DNA of 64,000 nt, taken from contig CM075676.1 in the NCBI GenBank assembly GCA_037962975.1, positions 42,819,501 through 42,883,500 of the forward strand, written 5' to 3'. Under the pieces are notes generated by a model that had not been told where the DNA came from, did not search any database, and was given only the letters and a program-made list of their open reading frames with translations. The DNA is from Clitoria ternatea. Lineage: Eukaryota > Streptophyta > Magnoliopsida > Fabales > Fabaceae. Shown here piece after piece: positions 12,010 to 23,003 of this stretch (position 1 is the stretch's first letter; the number at the start of each line of letters is the position of its first letter). A program made the position numbers and the translations under genes.

Positions 12010-12636
12010 TGTATCTTTATAATAAGATGATGGCTTTTTATTTATAAAACATACACTTAAGTTAATTGTATGTTAAAAATGTATTATTAAATATATTATT
12101 GATAATATACTTATGAAATTATAAAATTCTAATTTAATTTAATTTAATTTTTTAAAATATATTTTAAAAAATATATTTAAAATATTTATCAATAACTATT
12201 AACGTATTACTAATATATTTTTAAATAAATGATATAATATACTAATATTATTTATTATTAATATATATTATTGTAAATATAATTTTTAATAGTATATTAA
12301 AATATATATTTTAAATAATACTTACTATTATTAAATAATTTTAAAATGTATTATAAAATAATATATTTAAATTTATTAAATATTATGTTAATAATAATTT
12401 ATATCAATACTATATATAGTATAATTTATTTAATAATACATTTTTAATAATAAATATTATTAAATATTTGAAAATTTATTGTTAAAATGTTAGATTGATA
12501 TTTAATAATTTTTTAAGAAGGATTTTATTAATAATATATTTAATAAATTTATTTATTATAACTAATAATATTATACATATAATTAACTTAAGTGTATGTT
12601 TTATAAATAAAAAACCATCAATTTAGTACAAAGACA

Positions 12637-12700
12637 CTTTGGCCTAGTGGTAAAGCAACTTCATTTGTCACTTAAAGGTGCCAAGTTCAAGTCCCATGAA
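12637..12700 (+). other. tRNA-like A-box/B-box module in right TIR
   Basis: TGGCCTAGTGG (12640-12650) fits the A-box pattern TRGYNNARNNG. GTTCAAGTC near 12685-12693 fits the B-box pattern GWTCRANNC. The spacing (~33 bp) is normal for a tRNA gene. A Pol III promoter role is inference. It may only be a tRNA-derived relic. Confidence 0.5.
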
Positions 12701-12961
12701 AGGTAAAATATTTTTAATTTTCAAGCTAAACCACTCAGCCCATCAGATTGTGACACGTGTCACCAACCAAATTGTGACACGTGTCACTTAATAGTGCCAC
12801 GTCACATTTCCGTCCAAATTTCTAACGGTGTTAACCGAGGGGAAAATTTTGATACGTTTTATAAACGTATAGGACCAAACTAAGACAAAAACATATTTGG
12901 GACCAAACTGAGACTTTGGATAAACGTAGGGGACCATGTGTATATTTTACCCTTTTCGTAT

Positions 12962-13324
12962 AAAATACTTGTTTTTTCTATAAAATGCTTGATGTACAAT
13001 AGTTGAGAACAATTTTTAATTATTCCATTTATTTTATTTTTTAATAAAAATTTATGTGTTGGTGTTAAGTACTCACAAGAATCATGGAAACTTGAGAAAT
13101 ACTTGCAAAGTCTACTTTCAAATATCAGTCAACAAGATTTTTACCCTTGTAAAATTTAAATTTGAATGCTTAAATGAAACAACTCCAATCATTAATCAAA
13201 ATGATTATTTAGTATATGTATGTTAATTGTTCTATTTATTTTTTTTAACTATGCACATTTTGGAAATACATCTCCTATAAAAATGATAAAAACTAAAGGA
13301 TAAAAAAATTATATACAATATGCA

Positions 13325-13381
<57 letters not shown>

Positions 13382-14100
13382 TTGGTGAAATGCAATATCA
13401 ACGTTTAATTATTCATATGATGTAACATGTTACTGATAATTTGTTGGCACGTCATCACATATTATTTAGACATAAAAGTCCAAGTCAAAACGGTTTATAA
13501 CTTTTCAATTGCTATTTGTTTAGATGCTTGCCTACAGCTTTGACTAAAAATTGTCACCATTCGAACTTTGGAGACATTTCAATTTCATTAATGAAACAGG
13601 AATACTGAGATCAGGGCAAGCAAAAATAACAGTACACAGTTAAAAGTAAAACTATTGCTGAAATTTGTACAATATATTGCCCGTTAGATCTACCAGGTAT
13701 TATTGCTGAAATTTGTAGTTACCACTATGATGCACATTTTAGGCACAACTAAACTACATATAATTAAGATAAAACTAGTTTATATTTAAAAATAAAAATA
13801 CATTAAATATAGATTATTTTTAGAAATTATTTTAATAATTAATTATACATGAAAGACAAATTTAATTATCCTTGATTATTGTAAATGACTAGATGTGTTA
13901 TATGAAAAATAATTTTAAAATATATAATCTATTTTTTGGATTATTTAAAATAATATATTATTTTATGTTAAAATTATTAAAAATATAAAATTATTTATAA
14001 TTATTAAATATATTTAAATTAATTAATTACTCGGACTTTTTGGTTTCTTAGGCACACCTAAAGAGTAAACTAGAACTACAGAAAGAGGACCTAGTTAAAG
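12962..14100. other. AT-rich non-coding DNA
   Basis: No gene or element end was recognised. It contains the CT/TA microsatellite listed separately. Confidence 0.5.
13331..13381. repeat. (CT)n(TA)n compound microsatellite
   Basis: A run of CT dinucleotides passes directly into a run of TA. The flanks repeat the short string TGCAATATCA on both sides (about 13320 and 13390). Confidence 0.95.
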
Positions 14101-14126
14101 CTAAAATTAGAAACCCTAAAATCACT

Positions 14127-14432
14127 TTGTCCCCTAGTCCATTGTGCACGCGACACCAAGACCTAATCTCTGCCATTGTCAGTATCTCCTCTCCAAGCAT
14201 CTTGGTGTCTCGTCTCGTCTTCGCCCCTCTGATGCGTAACGTGCAAGCCTCCGCCCACAGTGTTTTGGGTCTCTGTCTGCCTTTGTCACAGTATTATGTA
14301 CCTTCATCGTCGACCTCGTCGCAATGTCATTGTTGGGAAAAAAGAGGAATATGGGTAGCGAGTCATTTTAGACTCGTCCATAGAAGTCAGTTATTCAAGA
14401 TAGACTATGTAACTCGTTTTAATAACCGATAA
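14127..14432 (+). other. Possible gene fragment or transcribed leader, unidentified
   Basis: A GC-richer island in AT-rich DNA contains AAACCCTAAAATCAC just upstream and a 101-codon frame. The protein (CTRHQDLISAIVSISSP onward) has no recognised domain. Compositional contrast is the only support. It could be an untranslated leader or part of an unrecognised mobile element. Confidence 0.25.
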
Positions 14433-14874
14433 AAATGACACATTTCTTAAAGAATAGTTATTGTCAAGCATATTGTATGATCAGGGTAGCAAGATAAGAT
14501 CTATTCCTAATAAAAGAAAAGTATTAATGGAAGCAGGTGCATGTGCATGAAATGCGAGGGAAGGACATCCAGTGGTGGGCTTGAGGCACATGCTAAAAAG
14601 TACCAATAATATGCTGACATAGGATTAGGGTTTGGTCAAGAATTCATCTTTTTTATGATTAATTATATCCATTGAGAATTATATATGAAAGATGATGATT
14701 TTATGGCAACTTTTGACTATAAAAATAAATGGTATATACATTTGAACGTAGTTTTAATAAATTGTATACTATAATATTTTGACAATTTCCTTACCCATAA
14801 TAATATAATTTAGGAAATGTTAATTAGTAAAATAATTAATAAGCAATAATAATATAATATTTGATTAATTCTTG

Positions 14875-14875
<1 letters not shown>

Positions 14876-14953
<78 letters not shown>
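14876..14953. repeat. (AC)n(AT)n compound microsatellite
   Basis: About ten AC units are followed by about thirty AT units. The tract is long enough to be polymorphic. Confidence 0.95.
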
Positions 14954-14954
<1 letters not shown>

Positions 14955-15390
14955 CTTGCAGTCGGTAGAGATCAAAGGGGAGAAGAATAAGAATCTATAT
15001 CTTATTTCTTTCAAAATTGAAAAAGACTATAAATAGAAGTCAACAAAAGCCTCTCATCAGGCATAATATTGCAATTGCAATTTGCAGCACATAGAGTAGC
15101 TCACATAATCATGAAATTAAAATTGAAGTGAAGATCTCATAGTTCATCATTTATTATTCTATCTCCCACGTACCCCAAGAGCTAAACAAAGTCACAATCT
15201 CTTGTATGAGTTTCCTAAAGCTTGGAAATGGTCTTAACTAATTCACCATCATCATCTCTATCAATTAATTTCCATGAGCTGACTTTATCATTCTGAACAA
15301 CTTGCATATAAAGAATTGGTACCTTATATCTACCCCAATTTCTGCGGTACTACGTGTCTTGAAATATATGCTTCATATATATTGAAATTA

Positions 15391-15393
<3 letters not shown>

Positions 15394-15434
<41 letters not shown>
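15394..15434. repeat. (AT)n microsatellite
   Basis: About 20 uninterrupted AT units, about 700 bp upstream of the U-box gene start. Confidence 0.95.
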
Positions 15435-15438
<4 letters not shown>

Positions 15439-15993
15439 TGCTATTCTTTTAAACTCATGATATTATTTAGTAAGAACAGGCGGACACAATAAGAAAATAA
15501 CAATGCAAGTATTGAAGGTAAAATATAAATGTATTGTTAACATTTATTTTAATCCTAACCCATTATATTAATGTATTTTTGTCTAATACCTCAAAATTAA
15601 GTTTACACACTTTGTTATTGCTCGACATCAAAATATTAATTTGACATACTATGTCACCGATAGACCTTGACAACTCTAAAAAAATCTAGGATAGAAATTA
15701 CATTTTACAACTCTCTCTTTTATAAATACCTCTTACATTTATTAATAAGGTGTTTCATTTTTAATCTTAACCTATCTTAGTAATTACTTCGACATCTATT
15801 ATTGATATTTGTTCACTTAATCATTAAAAAATCTTAAATGACACACCTTATTTATATTTTTTTAAACTCTTTTACAAATACTTCTAACATTAGATTGTAT
15901 ACCTGAATCCCACAAGTTAACTGCTAATTATGTTTAAGATTGGATGCAAATCCTTTGATACTGAGCTAAAAACATTTAGTCGTCGATTGTGAC

Positions 15994-16001
15994 TATATAT
16001 A
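15994..16001 (+). promoter_or_regulatory. Candidate TATA box of the U-box gene
   Basis: TATATATA lies 126 bp before the ATG at 16127, a normal distance for a plant gene with a short leader. Transcription start was not tested. Confidence 0.45.
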
Positions 16002-16126
16002 CGACTTTATTATTTTTCCTTTTCGCCCCTAGTTTTCCACCTTAGAATTTTAAGACCCGATGTAACATTTTTTCTTTCAAGTCACATCTTTATGCCTTGA
16101 ACTTGGTTCAATTCATCCTTCCAAAC

Positions 16127-17341
16127 ATGGAAGAAATGGAAGTTCCTACCCTTTTTCTCTGCCCAATTTCCTTGCAGCTTATGAGAGAACCTGTCACAGT
16201 GTGCACAGGAATCACATATGACAGAGAAAACATAGAGAAATGGTTGTATTCATGCAGAAACAACAACACATGCCCTGTTACCAAACAACCAATTTTACAC
16301 ACAAATCTAACCCCAAACCACACTCTCCAACGTTTGATCCAAGCTTGGTGCTCTCATAATCATGGGATTGAAACCTGTTCATCTCCAAAACCAACCATTG
16401 ACAAAACTCAGGTTGTCAAACTCCTCTTAGAAGCAAAGAAGTTTCCAGAAAAACAGCTCAAGTGTCTTAAAAGGCTTCAATCCATTGCTTCTGAAAGTGA
16501 AAGTCACAAAAACTTTTTAAAGTCAACAGGGATAATAGATTTCTTGGTAACCACCATGATAATGAAAAAAAGCCTAGAAGATTCAAATTCAACTACTATC
16601 ATTTGTGAAGCTATTGACGTCTTATTTCACCTTAACCCTTCTGAAGGTCAGTTTAGAAATCTAATGAACAATGAGGGTGTTCAATTTATTGAGTCTTTGT
16701 TTCAGGTTTTGAAGCTTGGGAACTACAAATCTAGAGATTATGCAACTATGGTTTTGAAGTTAGCATTTGAGGTGGCTGGTCCAACCCAATTGAACAGTGT
16801 TGGAACAGAACTGTTTGTGGAAATAGTGAGAGTGTTAAGGGATCAGATTTCACTGCAGGCTTGTAAGGCAGCATTGAAGCTTCTTGTGAGGTTATGTTCA
16901 TGGGGTAGGAACAGAATCAAAGCTGTTGAGGGTGGTGCTGTTTTGGTGCTCATTGAGCTGCTTCTAGACGTGTCTGAGAGAAGACCATGTGAGCTCATGT
17001 TGATAGCTTTGGAAAGACTTTGTGGCTGTGCAGAAGGAAGGGCAGAATTTTTGAACCATGGAGCTGGTGTGGCTATTGTATCCAAGAAAATTCTGAGGGT
17101 TTCTCATGTAGCAAGTGATAAAGGGGTTAAAATCTTGACTTCTATTTGTAGGTATTCTGCCACACCTAGAGTCCTTCATGAAATGTTGATACTTGGGGGT
17201 GTGTCAAAGTTATGTTTGGTGCTTCAAGTGGAAGGTAGTTTCAAGGCTAAGGAGAGGGCCAAGGAAACACTCAAATTACACTCTTTGGTTTGGAGGAACT
17301 CACCTTGTATTCCTGTCTCTTTGCTCGCGTCCTATCCATGA
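16127..17341 (+). CDS. PUB22/23/24-like U-box E3 ubiquitin ligase
   Basis: This 404-residue protein has a U-box at about residues 7-81 (FLCPISLQLMREPV, TGITYDRENIEKWL, TCPVTKQPI, LTPNHTLQRLIQAWC) followed by an armadillo-repeat region (about 100-390; for example ACKAALKLLVRLC, GAVLVLIELLLDV). U-boxes recruit E2 enzymes, and the ARM repeats bind substrates. Arabidopsis PUB22, 23 and 24 (roughly 410-455 residues) damp pattern-triggered immunity, and PUB22/23 also act in drought responses. Like them it is intronless. I start at the ATG giving MEEMEVPTLF, which matches the family start. The frame upstream to 16097 is open but has no ATG. It ends at TGA 17339-17341. This is the only intact host-type gene in the window. 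Orthology to one particular PUB cannot be settled by eye. Confidence 0.93.
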   Translation: MEEMEVPTLFLCPISLQLMREPVTVCTGITYDRENIEKWLYSCRNNNTCPVTKQPILHTNLTPNHTLQRLIQAWCSHNHGIETCSSPKPTIDKTQVVKLLLEAKKFPEKQLKCLKRLQSIASESESHKNFLKSTGIIDFLVTTMIMKKSLEDSNSTTIICEAIDVLFHLNPSEGQFRNLMNNEGVQFIESLFQVLKLGNYKSRDYATMVLKLAFEVAGPTQLNSVGTELFVEIVRVLRDQISLQACKAALKLLVRLCSWGRNRIKAVEGGAVLVLIELLLDVSERRPCELMLIALERLCGCAEGRAEFLNHGAGVAIVSKKILRVSHVASDKGVKILTSICRYSATPRVLHEMLILGGVSKLCLVLQVEGSFKAKERAKETLKLHSLVWRNSPCIPVSLLASYP

Positions 17342-18012
17342 TCCAATGGATTATAGTAGTTATGAGTCTGAAATATCTTTGTCAATAGTATTTTTTTAAT
17401 CTCTCAAGTGTTTATAAATGGAAAATGAATCCAACATTATCTATTCTTGTGTCATTAATAATTCAGTGTTCATTGGCTTGCCATGTGCAATTGTCATATG
17501 CAGTTTATTTGAGTGACAAAGCGTTCAACCCTGGAATGTATTTTCACAGAAAGGCCAAGATTGATTTTGGTTGGTAGTGTTGGGCTTGTTGCTGAACAGG
17601 CGCACTCAAAGTTTGGAGTATTAGCTTACCTAATCCTCTCAGTAGAGAAAATTAAGAGAGACGACCATTGATATATGCTTAGAATCAATTTTGTAGTTTA
17701 TGCACTTGAAATTCCATAATTTAATGAGAAGGTGCATTGCTTATCAAACTAGCGATTTTTTAAATCATTAAAACTCTTAGATAAATTGATACAACTTGAG
17801 TTTGAATTTTGATGATTTTTTGTTTGTGTTACAGTTCTCAAGTCTTTATTTTAATGTCGTTCTGAGTTTTTATTAAATTGGTCCCTTATCAACATAGAAA
17901 TTAAAAAATATGACAAAACTAAGAGTCAAATTCAATACCTAACATATAAGGAGAAACACTTAACCACTAAATCAAGGTTGATAAGGTTGATTTTTAATGT
18001 ATAACGTGAATA
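17342..18012. other. 3' flank of the U-box gene, non-coding
   Basis: It contains the 3' untranslated region and AT-rich spacer, plus a degenerate tRNA-like module on the minus strand at 17924-17984. No poly(A) signal could be assigned with confidence. Confidence 0.5.
17924..17984 (-). other. Degenerate tRNA-like A-box/B-box module
   Basis: The minus strand reads CTTGATTTAGTGGTTAAGTG then, about 18 bases on, GGTATTGAATTTGACTC, resembling A and B boxes in the right order. It is similar in kind to the modules in the Mutator TIRs at 11948 and 12637. It may mark an old TIR fragment. Confidence 0.35.
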
Positions 18013-18925
18013 CACTACCAAAAAAATTATTTATTTTTGGGGTTATTTAGTAAAGGTTAATAAAATCATTAAAAATATATAAAATTTATTTATGTTTCAC
18101 CAACCCCAGTGAATTTATCTATATTTGTTTAAATTTTTAAAAATTAATTACTTATTTTATTTTTTAAAACCTCAGTAAATCATTGTAATTAACTTTCCCT
18201 TTTCATTTCTTCACTCTGGCATGCTTATTCTCTTTCACCGACTCTCACTCTCGCGTGTATTCTCCTTTTCACAGACTCTCTCTCGTGTACTCTCCCTTAA
18301 TCGCCCGTGATTTTTCTCCTTCGCTCAACCTCAATCGCTTACTCTCTGATCACTCTCCCTCACTTTCTGTTCATTCATCGCTCAACCTCGTTTCTGTTGA
18401 ATCTTGCTCTCACTCGGTTAGTCTCGCTTAATCACTCAAGTTCATATTTGCATATTTAGATTTTCTGGTTCAATTTTACCTTTGCATGTTTTCTCCTTAG
18501 TGTTTTTCTGTGTAATTTTAAGAAATGTTATGTTATGTTTAGTGCATGCTAGATGCTTGATGAAATGTCAATTATATTCTGGGAACCCTTTACTGCATGA
18601 TTTGCTAAGTTAGAATAGTTCCTTATGCTTCTAAGTGAGAAATGTAAATAAAAGCATGATCACTTGTAGACACATGAGTCGGTCAAATTGAGAGGTTTTC
18701 CAAGTTTGTTGCCATGGAAAGTGACGGAGCATCTGATTCTATGATAGAATTTAGACTTACCAATCTTCTCAAGATGAAAGCTCTTGATCTCATTACAAAT
18801 GTAAGGTTCAGTGGCAATGCAACACTAAACCTAGAAAAATAGCCTTGTATTTATTTAGTATCTAGTTTGCAGAAACAAAATATAACTAACAACACAATAA
18901 ATAGTTAATAGTAATTATGTGTATC
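18013..18925 (+). mobile_element. Possible 5' end of a CACTA element, other end not found
   Basis: The segment begins CACTACCAAAAAAATT, like a CACTA TIR, then has AT-rich DNA and a CT-rich leader-like stretch (18200-18420). No matching GGTAGTG terminus was found downstream, and a TSD cannot be tested. The TNP2 relic at 25702-29231 could belong to it, with the gypsy element at 18926-22998 inserted in between. Alternatively the CACTA match is chance. Confidence 0.4.
18714..18800 (+). other. Exon-like open segment, unidentified
   Basis: An ATG opens MESDGASDSMIEFRLTNLL and runs 29 codons to a GT-AAGG donor-like site at 18801. No domain is recognised. It could be the first coding exon of an element-borne or captured gene. 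Support is weak. Confidence 0.25.
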
Positions 18926-19162
18926 TGTTGGGCCATTCAAGCCCACTAGAAGCAAAAAACAATCATTTTGGCTTAAAGATTATATCTAAGTATATTTTCA
19001 TGTTTGTTGGGCCTGATCCTGATTGTTGTTTGGCCTTGTTTCTTTTGTTTTGTTATTTAAAGATTGTTCTCCCTTTCAGATGAATTATGAATGAAGTGGT
19101 AATTTGTTTCTTATCTTCCTTAGTTTAGTAATAGTGTTTCTCTCTGCCCTAGGAGCCTATCA
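18926..19162 (+). repeat. Left LTR (237 bp) of the gypsy element
   Basis: TG...CA ends. The sequence from CCTGATTGTTGTTTGG onward matches the right LTR almost base for base. The adjacent AACTGGTGCTTTCATT starts a plausible primer-binding site. Confidence 0.92.
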
Positions 19163-19164
19163 AA

Positions 19165-19180
19165 CTGGTGCTTTCATTCT
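19165..19180 (+). other. Primer-binding site of the gypsy element
   Basis: CTGGTGCTTTCATT lies three bases inside the LTR end, in the position and style of PBS sequences in plant gypsy elements. The matching tRNA was not identified. Confidence 0.55.
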
Positions 19181-19187
19181 CCTCTCC

Positions 19188-20368
19188 ATGCCTCCTAAGC
19201 CTACCACATCTAAGGATGTTGAGGAAGCCCTACAAATCCCAACAGAAAGAATGGGTTCTCTGCATACCCAACTGGACACACAGCTTCAAGATCGCCTAGG
19301 GTCTCTCCATGCCCAAATAAAGAACCAACAATAGCTCAACAATTCCCGGCATCAGAGTCTGGAACAAAAGCTTGACTCTAGACTGGAATCCCTTGCTGCC
19401 TTGATGGGACAGCTTGCTGGCTACATATCCTTTCAACCAGAGGTCTCTATCCCCTCTTCCTCAGGTACCCCACAAACCCTACCATATAGTTCCCTTACTA
19501 TTACTGTTACACAAGGAACCCTTAGTAATCCTACTGCAATACCCCTTATTAATCCTACTGCAATACCCCTATCCATTGCCCTTTCCCTACCCCCTACCCA
19601 ACTCCTTCAATTTGGCCATTTACCTGCACAAACCCAGCCTATTCCCTTCTTACCTAACCCTAATACCATTCCCTCACCTTTTATTCCCAACACTCCCTAT
19701 ACACCCAGACCATCGTACCCCCTTAATTTCACTCCTCACTCTCACTCTCAAACTAATCCTAGACCACCTAAAGTCAGCCTTAATACATTTAGTGGTTCAG
19801 AACCCCTTGACTGGCTCTTTCAAGTTAAGCATTTTTTCTTGGTTTGCCAAATTCCAATGGATCAACGTCTTTCTTGGGCTGTATTCTATATGCAAGGGGA
19901 TGCCCTAAGCTGGTTTAAGTGGATGTACCAAAATAATCAACTTATTGATTGGCCTACATTCACTAGAGCCCTTACCCTTCGTTTTGGCCCTTTCACTTAT
20001 GTTAACCACCAGACAGAGTTGTTTAAACTACGCTAATATGGCTCCATTTCTGATTATCAGGCCAAATTTGAAAAGCTTTCCAACATGGTAATAGGCTTAG
20101 CCAGGAAGTCCTCCTAAATTGTTTTATTTCTAGGTTGTTACCTGAGATTCGTAGAGAGCTGGCTATTCTAAACCCCAATTCTGTCCACCAAGCCATTCAC
20201 CTTGCCAAACTCATTGAGGACAAACTCAAAGATCAGAAGCCTAAGCCTAGTCATTTCACAAACCTAACCTATTCCCAAAATTTTCCTACCCCTTCACTCC
20301 CTGCTGTGTTATCTTCTCATCCTCTCAAAACACAACCCCACCACCTACCACTCAAAAAACTTACCTAG
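19188..20368 (+). pseudogene. gag of the gypsy element, with stops
   Basis: The gag core is clear in the frame 19401-20036: FSGSEPLDWLFQVKHFF, FYMQGDALSWFKWMYQNN, then LRFGPFTYVNHQTELFKL. The N-terminal part (MPPKPTTSKDVEEALQIP, from 19188) ends at a TAG at 19332-19334. Further stops lie at 20034 and 20366. A proline-rich linker precedes the core. In a live element this protein forms the virus-like particle. Confidence 0.88.
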
Positions 20369-20374
20369 GCCCAA

Positions 20375-22853
20375 ATGCAAGAATGTAAAGCTCAAGGGTT
20401 ATGCTACAACTGTGATGAAAAATTTATTCCAGGCCATCGATGTTCTACCAACCGTTTTCTCTTATTACTAGCTAATGATGAAGTTGACTTCTTCCCAGAA
20501 CCTCCCCCTGAATCCTCCAACCATACACCTTCCTTGACTCCTCAAGATTTGCCCACTTCACCTGATTCTACCAATGCCATTCATTTACACCTTTCCACCC
20601 AAGCCCTTACTGGCCATCCCACTCCCCCTTCCCTTAAATTTCAAGGCCACCTAGAGGGCTTACCTGTTCGAATCCTAGTAGACACAGGGAGTTCCCATAA
20701 TATCATTCAAACTTACCTTGCTACCCACCTCAAACTTCCATTACAACCTGTTCCAACGTTTCCAGTTTTAGTTGGAAACAGAGAACATATTTATTGTACT
20801 GGGTTTTGTCCTAAAGTTTCCCTCTCCATTCAAGATCACTCCTTCATCATTCCTTTTTACCTTCTTCCTATAGATGGTGCTGACATAGTTTTGAGAATTG
20901 AATGGCTATCTACCTTGGGTCCCATCCAATCAAATTTTGCTGTCCCCTCTATGACATTTACCCATGAGAACAAATCCATCACCCTTAAAGGAGACACCTC
21001 AAACCTGCCAACCCCTGCTTCCTTTCATCAACTTCAACACCTACCCCATACTAATTCTATAGCTTCTTTTCACCTTTTATCCTTCCAACATACACCCTTA
21101 ATCTCCATGCCCACCCCTAACCCTTCCCAACCTGAACTACCCCAAGATATCCAGACTATCCTAGACACATACCAACATATCTTTGCTGAACCTAAAGGCC
21201 TTCCACCTCCCCGTTCCCATGATCATCACATCCCTCTTTAACCTAACTCACAACCCATTAAATCTAAGCCGTATCGATACCCACATTCCCAAAAAGAGGC
21301 TATGTCATCAATCATCTCCGACATGCTCTCCAATGGCCTTATCATTCTAAGAACTAGCCCCTTCTCCTCCCCCGTGTTACTGGTCCAAAAAAAAGTTGGA
21401 ACCTGGAGATTTTGTGTTGACTACAGAGCTCTCAATGTTATTACCATCCCTGACAGTTTCCCTATTCCCACTATTGATGAGCTGTTAGATGAGCTAGGAA
21501 ATGCTACTATTTTTACTAAGGTTGATTTAAGATCAGGTTACCACCAGATAAGGGTTTCACCTAATGACACACACAAGACAGCATTTCGACTTTTGATGGT
21601 CATTATGAGTTCTTAGTTATGCCATTTGGTTTAACTAACGCACCCTCAACGTTTCAAGCAGCTATGAATGATCTCTTATGTCCTTACCTTCAGCGTTTTG
21701 TGTTGGTTTTCTTTGATGATATTCTAATATTTAGCTCTACCATTTCAGATCATACAAACCACTTACAATTAATTTTTGAGTTACTTGATTCTCACCAATT
21801 TTATGCTAATTCTTCTAAGTGTGTTTTTGCTGTCAACACTGTTAGCTATTTGGGTCATTTAATTTTAGCTAAAGGTGTAGCTCCTGATCCTGGCAAAGTC
21901 TAAGCCATTTGGGACTAGCCAGAACCTCGTTCTCTCACGGCACTCAGAGGATTTCTTGGCCTCACCGGATTTTACAGAAAGTTTGTAAAAAATTACGCCT
22001 CTCTCGCCGCTCCTCTCACCGATTTGCTTCGTTCCACTACATTTTCTTGGAGTACATCAGCCACAGAGGCCTTTACAACACTAAAGCAAAAAATAATGCA
22101 ATTGCCTGCTCTAAGTCTCCCTAATTTTGACAAGGTGTTTGTAGTGGAAACAGATGCATCTTCCATAGCTGTTGGGGTCGTCCTCTCCCAAGAAAATCGC
22201 CCCCTGGCCTTCTTCAGCAATCGTCTTTGCCCTCGGATGCAGGCCTCCTCTGCCTATGTTCAAGAGATGTATGCAGTCACTGAAGCTGTTAAAAAATGGC
22301 GTCAGTACTTGATTGGAAGACATTTTCACATTTTAACAGATCAGAAGAGTTTACAACATTTAGTTTCTCAGAAATTTCATACACCTGAGCAAATCAAGTG
22401 GGTCACGAAACTACAAGGCTATAGTTTTGAGATATTTTACCGTTCTGGTTCAAGTAACAAGGTGGCTGATGCGTTATCCCGCAGCTATGAAGATGAATTT
22501 TCCCTCCTCCTTTCCCTTTCGTCCCCCATTCCTGCTCTGTTAACTGAACTTCATGATTATTGGACAACCCCTGAAGGCTCATAGATTCTGCCCAAGCTTC
22601 TATCCAATCCTACTCACAAAGAATATTTGCATGAATCCCAAGGGTTACTATACTAAAAAGGCAAACTCTACATTCCAGATTTACCTGAACTACGCCTGCG
22701 GCTCTTGCAAGAATTCCATTCCACCCCACCCGCTGGTCACTCCAGCCTTAAACACACTCTTTCTCGCATTGCAGCTTCCTTTTTTTGGCCTGGACTCTAC
22801 AAGGATGTTAAGTCCTTCATACAAAATTGTGAAGTTTGCCAAAAAAATAAGTA
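20375..22853 (+). pseudogene. pol of the gypsy element (CCHC, PR, RT, RNase H, partial integrase)
   Basis: The domain order is: zinc knuckle CYNCDEKFIPGHRC (about 20402), protease ILVDTGSSHNII (about 20670), RT with FCVDYRALN and TKVDLRSGYHQIRV, then MPFGLTNAPSTFQ and the active site FFDDILIFS, then RNase H (VVETDASSIAVGVVLSQ, NKVADALSRSYED), then the integrase HHCC end CEVCQKNK. Stops or shifts occur at 21239, about 21590 (one base lost before TTTTGATGG), 21614, 21901 and 22582. The catalytic integrase core is absent because of the deletion at about 22853. Confidence 0.92.
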
Positions 22854-22998
22854 CCTGATTGTTGTTTGGCCTTGTTTCTTTTGTTTTGCTATTTAAAGAT
22901 ATTTCTCCCTTTCAGATGAATTATGAATGAAGTGGTAATTTGTTTCTTATCTTCCTTAGTTTAATAGTAGTGTTTCTCTCTGCCCTAGCAGCCTATCA
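22854..22998 (+). repeat. Right LTR of the gypsy element, 5'-truncated
   Basis: 145 bp nearly identical to the last part of the left LTR (CCTGATTGTTGTTTGGCC to CCTATCA). The first ~92 bp are missing, replaced directly by integrase coding sequence. Confidence 0.92.
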
Positions 22999-23003
22999 GT
23001 ATC

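Larger units (their letters stand above)
11693..12952. mobile_element. Non-autonomous Mutator-like element with long TIRs, TSD TTTTCGTAT
   Basis: The ends are inverted copies starting GGGTAAAATATACACATGG, and the inverted similarity runs ~370 bp on each side (about 11693-12066 and 12581-12952). Nine-base direct repeats TTTTCGTAT flank it exactly (11684-11692 and 12953-12961). A 9-bp TSD with long TIRs is diagnostic of Mutator-like elements. The ~500-bp middle is AT-rich with no transposase, so mobility would depend on a MURA supplied elsewhere. Each TIR contains a tRNA-like module, annotated separately. Confidence 0.92.
14433..15993. other. Upstream region of the U-box gene, non-coding
   Basis: AT-rich with two long dinucleotide repeats (14874-14953 and 15394-15434). 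No element ends were identified. The 20-bp direct-repeat partner of 11651-11670 is at 14468-14487. Confidence 0.5.
18926..22998 (+). mobile_element. Ty3/gypsy retrotransposon, internally deleted, TSD GTATC
   Basis: A 237-bp left LTR (18926-19162) starts TGTTGGGCC and ends CCTATCA. The right LTR ends identically at 22998. Target duplications GTATC lie at 18921-18925 and 22999-23003. Gag, CCHC, protease, RT and RNase H are recognisable between them. A deletion has removed the integrase core and the first ~90 bp of the right LTR, joining the integrase zinc-finger codons straight to mid-LTR at about 22853. The protein set looks chromovirus-like. I am unsure of the clade. Confidence 0.93.

Noticed and set aside
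12637..12700. A true tRNA gene
   Set aside because: A- and B-box-like strings are present, but acceptor and anticodon stems cannot be formed convincingly by eye, so it is listed only as a tRNA-like module.
16097..16126. Upstream extension of the U-box frame
   Set aside because: The extension has no ATG (it begins TTG). The ATG at 16127 matches the family start.
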